Shown: positions 1 through 7,672, counted from the stretch's first letter. The stretch: 29,947 nt of DNA from F1-60-MAGs104 sp964355975 (GCA_964355975.1 CAYHFW010000028.1:1-29947); one strand, 5' to 3'. Translations and numbers: made by a program. The notes: generated from the sequence alone by a model not told the origin.

Positions 1-21
1 GAGCTGCGCAGACTTGCTCGA

Positions 22-48
22 CTCGGGAACTCGCGCGAGCGAAGATTC
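22..48. repeat. 27-bp direct repeat, copy 1
   Basis: This copy matches 151-177 base for base over 27 bp. Its core contains the perfect palindrome CTCGCGCGAG followed by CGAAGATTC. The base context before the repeat is also partly shared (TTGCT before both). Read on the minus strand, this copy plus its flank up to about position 58 resembles the segment near 29902-29924, so it may belong to a dispersed family. Confidence 0.75.
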
Positions 49-110
49 CGCCGCGCGGACGCAAACGAATGATGGCAAGGCAGCAAGGCCGCTGGTACGC
101 AACCGCAATT

Positions 111-137
111 CCTCCGCCGGTCGTTGACCTGCGGAGG
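111..137 (-). terminator. Hairpin, candidate terminator of the MFS operon
   Basis: The arms CCTCCGC (111-117) and GCGGAGG (131-137) pair perfectly. After one C/T mismatch, GGTC (119-122) pairs with GACC (126-129) around a GTT loop, giving 11 base pairs in 27 nt. It lies about 60 nt beyond the MFS stop codon. There is no U-tract on either side, so intrinsic termination is uncertain; it could instead be part of the flanking repeat element or protect an mRNA 3' end. Confidence 0.4.
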
Positions 138-150
138 TCACCGTTGCTGG

Positions 151-177
151 CTCGGGAACTCGCGCGAGCGAAGATTC
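151..177. repeat. 27-bp direct repeat, copy 2
   Basis: This is an exact second copy of the repeat at 22-48, offset by 129 bp. It sits 18 nt from the MFS stop codon. It again carries the palindrome CTCGCGCGAG, but the flank after the repeat differs (GGCCG instead of CGCCG). Confidence 0.75.
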
Positions 178-195
178 GGCCGTCCTCAGCGCGTT

Positions 196-1644
196 CTAGG
201 TGAGGCTTCCAGATTCGCCAGGTTCGAGATCTTCAAGTGATCGACCTCGCGTCTCTTGCGCAAAGAGTGCTGTGACCAACAATCCTGCGACGCAGACTCC
301 GGCCATCACCATCATCGTGATGCCGAGCCCAAGATGATCCTGCATGATTGGCAAGAAGAAGAGCCCCAGCAGCGCGCCACTCTTGGCAATCGCAGATGAA
401 ACTCCATGGGCCGTCGCGCGAACTTTGGTGGGAAAGAGTTCTGCGGGCAACAGAAATGTTGTTGCGTTTGGCCCGACATTCAAGAAGAGATTGAAGAGGA
501 TGAATCCAACAAAGATTCCGACAAGCCCAGCCGCACTGCCATGCTCTGCGAGCGCCGCAGTTGCGAGGATTCCCAAACTCACGGCCATGCCTCCAAAGCC
601 AACCATCTGCAGCCGCATTCGTCCGACGCGGTCGACGAGCAGCATGTTTCCGACACACCCAACGACAAGAAACACCCCGAGCCCAGCGGCACCTGCAGTC
701 GACAAGAAATCTTTTCGGATTGGGTCAGCAACTCCGTCGAATGCGAGCGCCGCGAGGATGACTGGAGTGAAGACGCCAACAGCAAATGCTGCGATGTCCA
801 TGAAGAACCACGGGATCGTCGCAAGCAGTGTGCGTCGAATGAATTTCTGTGAGAGCAGTGCGCGCCAACCGAGTTGTTTCGCGGCAGTCCGTTCGACGCG
901 CGACACAAAGTTCTTCACCGAATCTCTGAGCCCAGCCGCATCTTCTTTGCGCACGAACTGAACGATGACCTCGCACGCAGCAGACAACTTGCCCCGCTCG
1001 ATCAGCCAACGTGGACTCTCCGGCACCGATGCGCGCATGACAAGCACGATGATCGCTGGTATCGCGCCGAATCCAACGAGCCACCGCCAGTCCGAGTATG
1101 CGGGAACGACTCCAAGCAAAAGCAATCCAACGACTGCAGCGAGAACGATGCCCACCGCCTGAAACGAGAACGCGCCAACCAACATGCGCCCACGCACGCG
1201 CGATGGCATGAATTCTGCAACGTAACTCGCGCAGATTGGATAGTCCGCTCCCACGCCGATTCCAAGCAAGAATCGAAAGAACGCGAGCGACCAAAAATCC
1301 CACGCGAATGCGCAGAGCAAACTGCCCGCGATGAACACCACGAGATCGATGATGTAGATCGACTTGCGTCCAAAGCGATCGGTGAGCAGTCCGCCGGTTG
1401 AAGCGCCAACGATTGCCCCCACAATCGCAGCCGCCGCAACGAGGCCAACTTGCCATGTGGTCAGTTGCCACTCGAGCGTGATGAGCGGAAGAGCGATGCC
1501 GATCACAAAGAGATCAAAGCCATCGAGCAAGACCCCCATTGCGCTGAGACCCCAGACCTTCCAATGCATCCGTGTGAGAGGCGCATCATCGAGCGCACGC
1601 TTGAGATCGGTGGGGCTCTTAGCGGCAGCGAGGACAGGTGTCAT
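196..1644 (-). CDS. MFS transporter, sugar / organic-acid type
   Basis: The 482-residue product is a 12-helix major facilitator that would move a small solute across the inner membrane with a coupling ion. Seen in sequence: a first helix with 'LLDGFDLFVIG', an MFS signature 'DRFGRKS' between helices 2 and 3, 'GIGVGADYPICASYVAEF' and 'RVRGRM' further on, 'PESPRWLIERGKL' before the central loop, and 'LFPTKVRATAHG' in the second half. These are typical of the metabolite:H+ and sugar-porter branches of the MFS. The ATG at 1644 was chosen because an upstream start would run into deoC, whose stop is at 1664; the spacing is then 19 nt. Being cotranscribed after deoC suggests a deoxyribose, nucleoside or related sugar substrate, but this is only context; the sequence does not fix the substrate. 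Confidence 0.85.
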   Translation of the reverse strand: MTPVLAAAKSPTDLKRALDDAPLTRMHWKVWGLSAMGVLLDGFDLFVIGIALPLITLEWQLTTWQVGLVAAAAIVGAIVGASTGGLLTDRFGRKSIYIIDLVVFIAGSLLCAFAWDFWSLAFFRFLLGIGVGADYPICASYVAEFMPSRVRGRMLVGAFSFQAVGIVLAAVVGLLLLGVVPAYSDWRWLVGFGAIPAIIVLVMRASVPESPRWLIERGKLSAACEVIVQFVRKEDAAGLRDSVKNFVSRVERTAAKQLGWRALLSQKFIRRTLLATIPWFFMDIAAFAVGVFTPVILAALAFDGVADPIRKDFLSTAGAAGLGVFLVVGCVGNMLLVDRVGRMRLQMVGFGGMAVSLGILATAALAEHGSAAGLVGIFVGFILFNLFLNVGPNATTFLLPAELFPTKVRATAHGVSSAIAKSGALLGLFFLPIMQDHLGLGITMMVMAGVCVAGLLVTALFAQETRGRSLEDLEPGESGSLT

Positions 1645-1663
1645 GGCCGCAACAGTAGTGCAA

Positions 1664-2632
1664 TCACTCGCTTGGGTCGTAGGACGCGGCGTAGCGCACG
1701 CCACCAGCGATGCCTTGCGTACTCGGTAGTTCAAGCCGAATGAGTTGCCGGATGACATCATTGGCGAGCGTCGATGCGCCAAAGCGAAAGAGCGATGGCG
1801 TGAGCCACTCTTCGCCAAGCGTCTCTTTCACCATCACGAGATACGAAATCGCGCTCTTCGCAGCACGAATTCCACCTGCGGGCTTCATGCCGATGCGCAC
1901 ACCCGTCGCAAGAAAATGATCGCGAATCGCTTCGAGCATCACCAGTGTCACAGGCATTGTCGCCGCGGGCTGCACTTTGCCCGTCGAAGTCTTAATGAAA
2001 ACTTCACCGTCTTGTGGCGCAGCAATCCCCGCGACGGATGCCGCAGCATCGATTGCGATGTCGCTCGCACGGCGAATCGAATCGAGCGTTCCGAGTTCTC
2101 CAGTTTCGAGAATGATTTTCAAGTGCGCAGCGGGATGCCCGCCGCGTTGCTGTGCGCAGATTGCGCGAGTCTCGCGAATCTCTCTGCGAATCTCGTCGTA
2201 ACTGCCAGCGAGAAAGAGTCCGCGCGAAATCACCATGTCGATCTCATCCGCTCCGGCATCCACCGCTCGACGACAATCATCGAGTCGAACATCCAGTGGA
2301 TACTGCCCGCTGGGAAATCCAGTTGCGACCGAGGCAACTTTCACGCCGCTCGCACCAAGAGCATCGCGCGCAACAGCGACGAGCGCTGGGTAGACACAGA
2401 CTGCGCCGACACTCGGCAGCGGAGGATCAAACGCAAGTTCGCTTGGGCGCATCGCCTTTGCGCAGAGCGCGCGCACTTTTTCTGGCGAGTCCTTTCCTTC
2501 AAGTGTGGTGAGGTCGATCATCGAAAGCGCGAGACGCAGTGCGTGTCGCTTCGATGCTCCCTTGATAGAGCGCTTCGTAAACCGCGCCGCGCGTGCCGTG
2601 ACTGTGACGCTCTCGACGGGTCGGTCGCGCAT
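1664..2632 (-). CDS. deoC: Deoxyribose-phosphate aldolase (DERA type)
   Basis: The enzyme cleaves 2-deoxy-D-ribose 5-phosphate to glyceraldehyde 3-phosphate and acetaldehyde in cytosolic deoxynucleoside breakdown. The 322-residue product carries the Schiff-base lysine in 'FIKTSTGK' (K214), the proton-relay lysine in 'GMKPAGGIR' (K250) and the Asp of 'DEIDMV' (D132), so the active site looks complete. It is longer than the roughly 260-residue E. coli enzyme; the extra N-terminus, including 'ARAARFTKRSIK' and 'MIDLTTLEGKDS', resembles the longer animal-type DERA proteins. The ATG at 2632 is preferred; it lies 4 nt after the stop of the small gene before it. The MFS gene follows directly. Confidence 0.93.
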   Translation of the reverse strand: MRDRPVESVTVTARAARFTKRSIKGASKRHALRLALSMIDLTTLEGKDSPEKVRALCAKAMRPSELAFDPPLPSVGAVCVYPALVAVARDALGASGVKVASVATGFPSGQYPLDVRLDDCRRAVDAGADEIDMVISRGLFLAGSYDEIRREIRETRAICAQQRGGHPAAHLKIILETGELGTLDSIRRASDIAIDAAASVAGIAAPQDGEVFIKTSTGKVQPAATMPVTLVMLEAIRDHFLATGVRIGMKPAGGIRAAKSAISYLVMVKETLGEEWLTPSLFRFGASTLANDVIRQLIRLELPSTQGIAGGVRYAASYDPSE

Positions 2633-2636
2633 AGTG

Positions 2637-2960
2637 TCAGCGTGGTCGCGCTGAGCGAAAGAGCGCTGGCAGATTCTCGACGGTGCGCAGCAGCATGTTG
2701 CGCCCTCCCCCTGTGGACTCAACTGAGTAGATCATCAAGCTCTCGGTGCGATTGTCGAGCAAGTAGATGCACTCGGTCGGACGGTTGTCGGGCCCTTCAC
2801 CAGTGGTGAGTGTGATCACACCAATCCCATTGGGTGCTGGAGTTGCCGAATCACCCGCGCGTGCCGCGTGATCGACTGGATTCAAGAGCAACATCACAAG
2901 AATTGTTGCGAGCACGAGTGCGCCAGTTGCCATCGACCATTCCATCTTTGCTTCGCTCAT
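2637..2960 (-). CDS. Small membrane-anchored protein, paralogue of its neighbour
   Basis: This 107-residue product has one N-terminal membrane segment (about residues 10-28, rich in Val, Leu and Met) and a short exported tail. The tail contains 'CIYLLDNRTESLMIY' (about 64-78). A similar motif, 'LYIVDETHEEMIGVV', occurs in the gene before it, with matching spacing and a hydrophobic segment in the same place, so the two look like diverged tandem duplicates. The start codon overlaps the preceding stop (ATGA, 2957-2960), which implies translational coupling. No function is recognised; small proteins with this motif appear common in planctomycetes, but that is from memory. Confidence 0.7.
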   Translation of the reverse strand: MSEAKMEWSMATGALVLATILVMLLLNPVDHAARAGDSATPAPNGIGVITLTTGEGPDNRPTECIYLLDNRTESLMIYSVESTGGGRNMLLRTVENLPALFRSARPR

Positions 2961-3271
2961 GGTCGCACCCGTCCTGATGCCGCGCTATCGGCAGCAAGGT
3001 TTCGATATCCAAACGAACTGATCGACTTGGTCTTCTCGTTCCACACAACGCCAATCATCTCTTCGTGCGTCTCATCAACGATGTAGAGCGCCCCCATCGA
3101 TGTGCCGGGGATGTTGCCTCCCGCCATCGAATAGGTCGCACGACCGCGCGATACAAATCCCGCTTGGCCCTCTGCACTGCGCGCGAGTGGCAGCACGATG
3201 ATTGCACCAAGCAGAAGTGCGTTGAGTGCGAAAAGTGCTGCGATTCGCGAGCGACGATTCATCTTGTTCAT
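2957..3271 (-). CDS. Small exported or membrane-anchored protein
   Basis: The 104-residue product begins with a basic stretch (NKMNRRSR), then a hydrophobic segment (about residues 10-30) ending near 'ARSAEGQA', which may be a signal peptide or an anchor. The exported part holds 'ALYIVDETHEEMIGVVWNE' (61-79), shared in pattern with the next gene. The ATG at 3271 is chosen because AGGAG (about 3282-3286 on the minus strand) stands 10 nt upstream, while a longer reading would overlap the previous stop. It overlaps the following gene by 4 nt. Function unknown. Confidence 0.72.
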   Translation of the reverse strand: MNKMNRRSRIAALFALNALLLGAIIVLPLARSAEGQAGFVSRGRATYSMAGGNIPGTSMGALYIVDETHEEMIGVVWNEKTKSISSFGYRNLAADSAASGRVRP

Positions 3272-3278
3272 GAGCGAG

Positions 3279-3527
3279 TTACTCCTGGTGTCCACGCTTG
3301 GATGGCATCAGACTGATTGTGACAACCAATCCGACGATGAGCGCCATCGCAGCGTAGCCGACCCACGCAGCACTCAGGTTGCGAACGGTCGGCTGACGAG
3401 GCGCGTTCGACTCTGCATCTTGCGCGAGAGCTGTCGGCGAGGCGATGAAAGCCACCGCCGCGAGCGCGATGATTTGCATGGTTCGTGCAAGCGTCCGCCA
3501 ATGATTCGATGATGAAAGTGCGCGCAT
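3279..3527 (-). CDS. Small membrane protein with signal peptide
   Basis: The 82-residue product has a hydrophobic N-terminal segment (about residues 17-35, ending in 'PTALAQ', a good signal peptidase I site) and a second one (about residues 55-74, 'WVGYAAMALIVGLVVTISL'). The mature part would therefore be a very short one-helix membrane protein. The ATG at 3527 follows GGAGAG by a fitting distance; an alternative ATG at 3542 abuts the stop of the dehydrogenase gene. It sits between the dehydrogenase and two other small membrane proteins in the same run. Not recognised. Confidence 0.65.
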   Translation of the reverse strand: MRALSSSNHWRTLARTMQIIALAAVAFIASPTALAQDAESNAPRQPTVRNLSAAWVGYAAMALIVGLVVTISLMPSKRGHQE

Positions 3528-3542
3528 CGGTTGTCTCTCCAT

Positions 3543-4934
3543 TTATGACTTCACAATCTCAGCCTTGATCAATTGAGTCGGTACAGTCGCCATCGCGTTG
3601 CGCGTGTCGACAATGAGCTTTGCGTGTTGGCCGATCAATGAATAATCCACAGCATCGTGATCGGTCAAGATGATCACACAATCACTTGCTGCGAGTGTCT
3701 CAGGCGTGAGCGCGACAGACGAAAGATTCGTCCGGTACTTGCGCATCGATGGAAAGTGTGCCAAGTGCGGGTCGTGGTACGAGACTTCAGCACCTCGGTC
3801 GCGTAGCAACTCAATGATCTCAGCGGATGGGCTCTCGCGCGCATCATCGATGTTCTTCTTGTAAGCGATCCCGAGCACGAGAACCTTCGATGCCTTGAGA
3901 GATTTCGTGTGACCATTCAGCGCGTGCTGCGTGCGGTCGATCACATAGTGCGGCATCGAGGTGTTGATTTCTCCAGCCAACTCGATGAAGCGCGTGTTGC
4001 GTCCGACTTCGCGCGCCTTCCATGTGAGATAGAAAGGATCGATCGGGATGCAATGACCGCCGAGGCCTGGGCCTGGATAAAAGGCTTGGAATCCAAATGG
4101 TTTTGTGCTCGCTGCTGCGATGACTTCCCACACGTCAATATTCATGTCAGTCAAGACGACCTTCATCTCGTTGACGAGTGCAATGTTCACAGCGCGGTAA
4201 ATGTTCTCGAGCAACTTGGCGCTTTCGGCGATCTCAGCGGTCGAGACACGATGCGCCGACTTGACGACGCGCGTATAGAAAGCCATCGCGAGATCGGTCG
4301 AGACATCGTCGACGCCACCGACGAGTTTTGGAATGTGCTGCGCGCTACGACCGAAACTGCCTGGGTCTTCACGCTCTGGGCTGTATGCCAAGAAGTATTC
4401 GTCGCCGCACTTCATTCCGCGCGTGTCGAGAATGGGCTTCATCTCATCGCGCGTGGTGCCTGGATAGGTCGTCGACTCGAGCACGACAAGTTGCCCCTTG
4501 CGCAGCGATGCGGCAGCGGTCTTAGTGCTCTCGATCACATAGGTGAGATCAGGTTCGTGGTGCAATCCCAGCGGCGTTGGCACACAGATCACGACGAGGT
4601 CGGCCTTCGCAAGGTCCTTTGGATCGGATGTGGGCGTGAACTGCGCATCAGCCTTCAGGTCGCTGAAAAAACTGTCGCCAAGATGCAGGATGTAACGGGT
4701 ACCGCTGTTGAGCGCGTCGATCTTGCGTTGATCGATGTCGAATCCGATGACTGGGTAGCCGCTGTCGCGAATCGCCCGCACGAGTGGCAGCCCCACGTAC
4801 CCAAGGCCAACAATCGCGATCGTGGCCGTCTTGGCCTCGATTTTCTGCATAAGAGCGGCGGCGGTGGGGCTCATGGTCGCTGGTGCGGGATTGGAATGAG
4901 AGACGGTGGACTGCGGACGACTTGCTGTTTGCAT
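3543..4934 (-). CDS. Nucleotide-sugar 6-dehydrogenase (UDP-HexNAc type)
   Basis: The enzyme oxidises the C6 hydroxyl of a UDP-sugar to a carboxylate using two NAD+, supplying uronic acids for surface polysaccharide. The 463-residue product has the NAD-binding motif 'IVGLGYVGLP' (G43, G45, G48), 'CVPTPL', 'ESTTYPGTTRDEM', the central helix region 'ENIYRAVNIALVNE', and the catalytic cysteine in 'GLGGHCIPIDPFYL' (C295). The pattern fits the UDP-N-acetyl-glucosamine/mannosamine dehydrogenases (WbpA/WbpO/TviB-like) better than UDP-glucose dehydrogenase; the substrate is an inference. The start at 4934 has GAGGAA about 7 nt upstream. The first 35 or so residues are a low-complexity Ser/Pro/Ala extension. 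No glycosyltransferases are nearby. Confidence 0.9.
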   Translation of the reverse strand: MQTASRPQSTVSHSNPAPATMSPTAAALMQKIEAKTATIAIVGLGYVGLPLVRAIRDSGYPVIGFDIDQRKIDALNSGTRYILHLGDSFFSDLKADAQFTPTSDPKDLAKADLVVICVPTPLGLHHEPDLTYVIESTKTAAASLRKGQLVVLESTTYPGTTRDEMKPILDTRGMKCGDEYFLAYSPEREDPGSFGRSAQHIPKLVGGVDDVSTDLAMAFYTRVVKSAHRVSTAEIAESAKLLENIYRAVNIALVNEMKVVLTDMNIDVWEVIAAASTKPFGFQAFYPGPGLGGHCIPIDPFYLTWKAREVGRNTRFIELAGEINTSMPHYVIDRTQHALNGHTKSLKASKVLVLGIAYKKNIDDARESPSAEIIELLRDRGAEVSYHDPHLAHFPSMRKYRTNLSSVALTPETLAASDCVIILTDHDAVDYSLIGQHAKLIVDTRNAMATVPTQLIKAEIVKS

Positions 4935-4985
4935 GGGATGTTCCTCGGATTTTGCAGGGTAGCAGACGGGTGTGAACGCCCGAAC

Positions 4986-5807
4986 CTACTGAGTTGGCGC
5001 AGGTTGCGGCGCCGGTGGCGCAGGTTGCGGCGCCGAAGCGACAGGCGCGACCACCTTCATCTTGCCGTTCATGGTGCGCCAGTGGCTGGGATAAGTACAC
5101 ACAAATGGATAGGTGGCGGGTTTGGTGGGAGCGACAAACCAGAAGTCCTGTGACTTTCCAGGCGCGACTAACCCCATAACAGCCAAGACTTTAGGAGAAT
5201 CTGGGACAAACTCTTTGAGCTTTCCGTCGGTCGCCTGACCCATCCGGTCGCCTGCGACACCCATCTCGGCGAGCGCTCCTGGCGCAACAATGATGAGGTT
5301 GTGCTCGAGGGCGTCTGGGTTATGAAAGATGATGTGAACGACCTGACCAGGGGCGACCGAAAAGTCCTTTCGGTCGTAGGCCATCTTGGACGGCACCGCA
5401 GTGAGTTCGATCGTCAATGGAACCAGTTGGGTGAATCCCTTTGGCAGCAGGTCTGGTGGAATCGCGAGCAGAGCGCGCGCGGCAACGATCTGCGCTCCAC
5501 TCGTCGCCCCCCCTTCTGCGTTCGCCATCGCAATCAACCGGCGCGCGATTGGTTCACTCGCGAGTTCTTGCGCACTCCACGCCGCCGCAACATCGCCAAG
5601 GTTGGCGGCGCGTCGATCAGCGATGGTGAGTTGAGAGGCTTCGCTGAGAAAAAACTCAATAGGCGTCACCGCCGCCGCTGCCGCGCATGCATCGAGCGCC
5701 GCGCGCCGCTGCGTCGTCGTCGCGGCGAGTGCATCGATACCAGCACAGCGGGAAGCACTCGCGTCGTGCGCGCAAAGAGCGATCGAGAGGCAGAGGGCGG
5801 CAATCAT
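4986..5807 (-). CDS. Azurin/auracyanin-like blue copper protein
   Basis: This 273-residue exported protein ends in a cupredoxin domain and probably carries electrons in the periplasm. A signal peptide (about residues 1-18, ending 'AHDASAS') comes first, then an Ala-rich region of about 100 residues that I do not recognise, then the cupredoxin domain (about 130-258). The four type-1 copper ligands are all visible: His169 in 'LEHNLIIVAPG' and Cys237, His242 and Met246 in 'FVCTYPSHWRTM', with the azurin spacing. The C-terminus is a Pro/Ala/Gln repeat encoded by a 21-bp tandem duplication (4995-5036). The ATG at 5807 is preferred over a GTG at 5825 because it gives a compact signal peptide. It precedes the dehydrogenase gene by 51 nt and diverges from the nuclease gene, with only 26 nt between starts. 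Confidence 0.85.
   Translation of the reverse strand: MIAALCLSIALCAHDASASRCAGIDALAATTTQRRAALDACAAAAAVTPIEFFLSEASQLTIADRRAANLGDVAAAWSAQELASEPIARRLIAMANAEGGATSGAQIVAARALLAIPPDLLPKGFTQLVPLTIELTAVPSKMAYDRKDFSVAPGQVVHIIFHNPDALEHNLIIVAPGALAEMGVAGDRMGQATDGKLKEFVPDSPKVLAVMGLVAPGKSQDFWFVAPTKPATYPFVCTYPSHWRTMNGKMKVVAPVASAPQPAPPAPQPAPTQ
4995..5036. repeat. 21-bp tandem repeat, two units
   Basis: The unit TGGCGCAGGTTGCGGCGCCG plus one base occurs twice in a row (4995-5015 and 5016-5036), differing only in the last base. It lies inside the copper-protein gene and encodes the duplicated C-terminal 'APQPAPP/APQPAP' tail, so repeat-number changes would lengthen or shorten the tail in frame. Confidence 0.85.
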
Positions 5808-5833
5808 TGGTGAACGATGGTACACCCGCTCAC

Positions 5834-7300
5834 ATGAGTGAAAGCGTTGCGACGGTCAGTGTGCGAGTGCATGGTGCTGCGGGTGAAGTCACTGGATCGT
5901 GCTACGAGGTCACAACTCCATGCGCGCGACTGCTCATCGACTTTGGAATGTTTCAAGGATCGCCCGAACAAGAGGCGAGGAACGCGAGCGCGCCCAATCT
6001 CGATTTCGAAAAACTCGACGCAGTACTCGTCACACACGCGCACATCGATCACTGTGGCCGTCTTGGAATGTTGCCTGCGCTTGGCTATCAGGGTCCTGTG
6101 CTTACGACAGAACCAACAGCAGAGTTGCTTCCGCGCGTGTTGACATCATCCGCAACACTGCAGCAAGTTCGCATTCAAGAGAAGCGCGCGGGCACTGCAC
6201 CATCGTCGCGCGTACTCGCGCCAGCCCACCTTGCGACCGCGATTCCAATTCGAGCAGAGGCGCCACCGATTCTCTTTACCCATCGCCATGCCGAGCGCGT
6301 TGCGCGTTCGATTCGCGCCGTGCCGTTCATGGAGTGGGAACCGATCGCCGACGGCGTCGATGCACGCTTCTTGCACGCGTCGCATGTGATTGGAGCGGCG
6401 AGCATTGAGCTGCGTGTGCAGCGCACGAATGGCGGCGAACCTGTGCACGTCTTGTTCTCGGGCGACATCGGTCCGATCGAGAATCCCCTGCTCGCTCCGC
6501 ATCAATGGCCTGAGCGCGCGCCAGATCTTGTGATCATGGAGTCGACAAACGGAGCGCGCCGCTTCAAACAGGTCGATCAGTACGAGGCGCTGTGCAAGAT
6601 CTTGCGCGAAGCGATAGCGAAGAATCAACGCGTTCTCGCCCCTGTATTCGCGCTGGGTCGCGCGCAGACGATGCTGCAAATGTTCGCACGCGCGTCGCGT
6701 GATGGCGTGCTCAACGGCATGCCCGTCTACCTCGACTCGGCGATGGCTTGCCGCGCGAGCGAGTTGTATGCACGGCATCCACATCTGCTTGAGGCGAGTG
6801 TGCGGCGATCATGTTTGCGCGGATCGAACCCACTGCACTTCTCAGAACTTCACACGCTGATGTCGCGGCGAGAGTCTGAGTCAATCGATCGTGTGCGGAC
6901 CGCATGCGTGATCATGGCTGGATCGGGGTTCTGTGATGCGGGTCCAATTCTTCGACACGTTCAAGTCGCGATCGAACAACCGACGACACGCATCCTCTTT
7001 ACAGGACACCAACTCGACGGGCTGCTCGGACATGGGTTGCTCAACGGCGCAACGCGCGTTGAGATCAACGGCGCCGAACTCGAGGTGCGTGCAACGATCG
7101 ATCGACTCGCAGGCATCTCAGGGCACGGCGATGCAGACGATCTGCTGACATGGATCAAGCGGATGCCCGGAGTTGTGAAGCAAGTCGCACTCGTGCACGG
7201 TGCTGAAGAGTCGCGCCAAGCGTTTGCGTCGGAGTTGCGATCCAATGGCATCGTTGACATTCAGATGCCAATGGCTGGCGACACACTTCGCATTGACTGA
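5834..7300 (+). CDS. Beta-CASP metallo-beta-lactamase RNase/exonuclease
   Basis: This 488-residue protein belongs to the metallo-beta-lactamase plus beta-CASP superfamily that processes or degrades RNA (CPSF73/YSH1 and bacterial relatives). Visible motifs: the zinc site 'HAHIDH' (H68, H70, D72, H73), 'SGDIG' further on, the beta-CASP motif A acid in 'MESTNG' (E236), 'FTGHQ' with His392 (motif B), and 'SGHGDADDL' with His431 (motif C). The last segment continues the hydrolase fold with 'LVHGAEES'. All metal and catalytic residues seem to be present, so it should be active. The ATG at 5834 is chosen; a longer reading would run through the divergent copper-protein gene. RNA as the substrate is known for the family, not shown here. 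Confidence 0.9.
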   Translation: MSESVATVSVRVHGAAGEVTGSCYEVTTPCARLLIDFGMFQGSPEQEARNASAPNLDFEKLDAVLVTHAHIDHCGRLGMLPALGYQGPVLTTEPTAELLPRVLTSSATLQQVRIQEKRAGTAPSSRVLAPAHLATAIPIRAEAPPILFTHRHAERVARSIRAVPFMEWEPIADGVDARFLHASHVIGAASIELRVQRTNGGEPVHVLFSGDIGPIENPLLAPHQWPERAPDLVIMESTNGARRFKQVDQYEALCKILREAIAKNQRVLAPVFALGRAQTMLQMFARASRDGVLNGMPVYLDSAMACRASELYARHPHLLEASVRRSCLRGSNPLHFSELHTLMSRRESESIDRVRTACVIMAGSGFCDAGPILRHVQVAIEQPTTRILFTGHQLDGLLGHGLLNGATRVEINGAELEVRATIDRLAGISGHGDADDLLTWIKRMPGVVKQVALVHGAEESRQAFASELRSNGIVDIQMPMAGDTLRID

Positions 7301-7307
7301 ATGAATT

Positions 7308-7334
7308 GCACGCGCCGCACGCAGCGTGGCGTGC
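7308..7334. terminator. Hairpin between convergent genes
   Basis: GCACGC (7308-7313) pairs with GCGTGC (7329-7334), and CACG (7318-7321) pairs with CGTG (7325-7328), with a four-base bulge on one side. It fills the 39-nt space between the ends of the nuclease gene and the STAS gene, where a two-way terminator is expected. No U-tract is present, so the call is tentative. Confidence 0.35.
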
Positions 7335-7339
7335 CGCCC

Positions 7340-7672
7340 CTACTGCTCAACCGTGAAGAGGCGCAGGAATCCCATGCGCTCAAGCAGTCTGTGAAAAGTT
7401 GGCGTCAATTTTGAAAGCGTCAACTTCAGTTCGCGGTCGCGACACGAGGTGTGCAAGCGAATCAACGCTTCGAATCCGCGACTGCTCATGGCAAGCACCT
7501 GCGAGACATCGAGCCGCACACTTTTAATCTCTGGCCGAAGGGTTTCGATCGCACGCACCAACTCTGCGCGAAGTTGCAGCGCACAGTCCGAATCGATGGT
7601 GGGCATGACAACGCCGAGGTGCAACTGACCATTCTCAATACGCGCCGCCAGAATCGGGATCACGGGTTCCAC
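7340..7672 (-). CDS. STAS-domain protein (anti-sigma antagonist-like)
   Basis: The 110-residue product is a single STAS domain like SpoIIAA/RsbV, which bind anti-sigma kinases and are switched by phosphorylation. The core 'SVRLDVSQVLAMSSRGFEALIRLH' aligns with the family's phospho-site region, but the usual D-S-S-G reads S-S-R-G here; a serine is still available. It ends in 'HRLLERMGFLRLFTVEQ', typical of the last helix. The GTG at 7672 gives a domain-sized protein with AGAGGT upstream; a TTG at 7723 without a ribosome binding site is the longest option. No kinase or sigma factor gene is in the window, so the partner is unknown. Confidence 0.75.
   Translation of the reverse strand: MEPVIPILAARIENGQLHLGVVMPTIDSDCALQLRAELVRAIETLRPEIKSVRLDVSQVLAMSSRGFEALIRLHTSCRDRELKLTLSKLTPTFHRLLERMGFLRLFTVEQ

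Larger units (their letters stand above)
1..195. other. Intergenic stretch downstream of the MFS gene
   Basis: No coding signal was found here. The stretch holds two copies of a 27-bp direct repeat (22-48 and 151-177) with a strong hairpin between them (111-137). It lies immediately 3' of the minus-strand MFS gene, so it probably contains the end of that transcript. The repeat-hairpin-repeat arrangement is described separately. Confidence 0.6.

Noticed and set aside
1745..2809. Long plus-strand open frame opposite deoC
   Set aside because: It lies antisense to a gene with a complete active site; its translation is rich in Arg, Cys and Ser and has no domain. High GC content produces such mirror frames.
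3909..5153. 414-codon plus-strand frame opposite the nucleotide-sugar dehydrogenase
   Set aside because: The dehydrogenase on the minus strand has all family motifs, so this frame is a mirror image without recognisable features.
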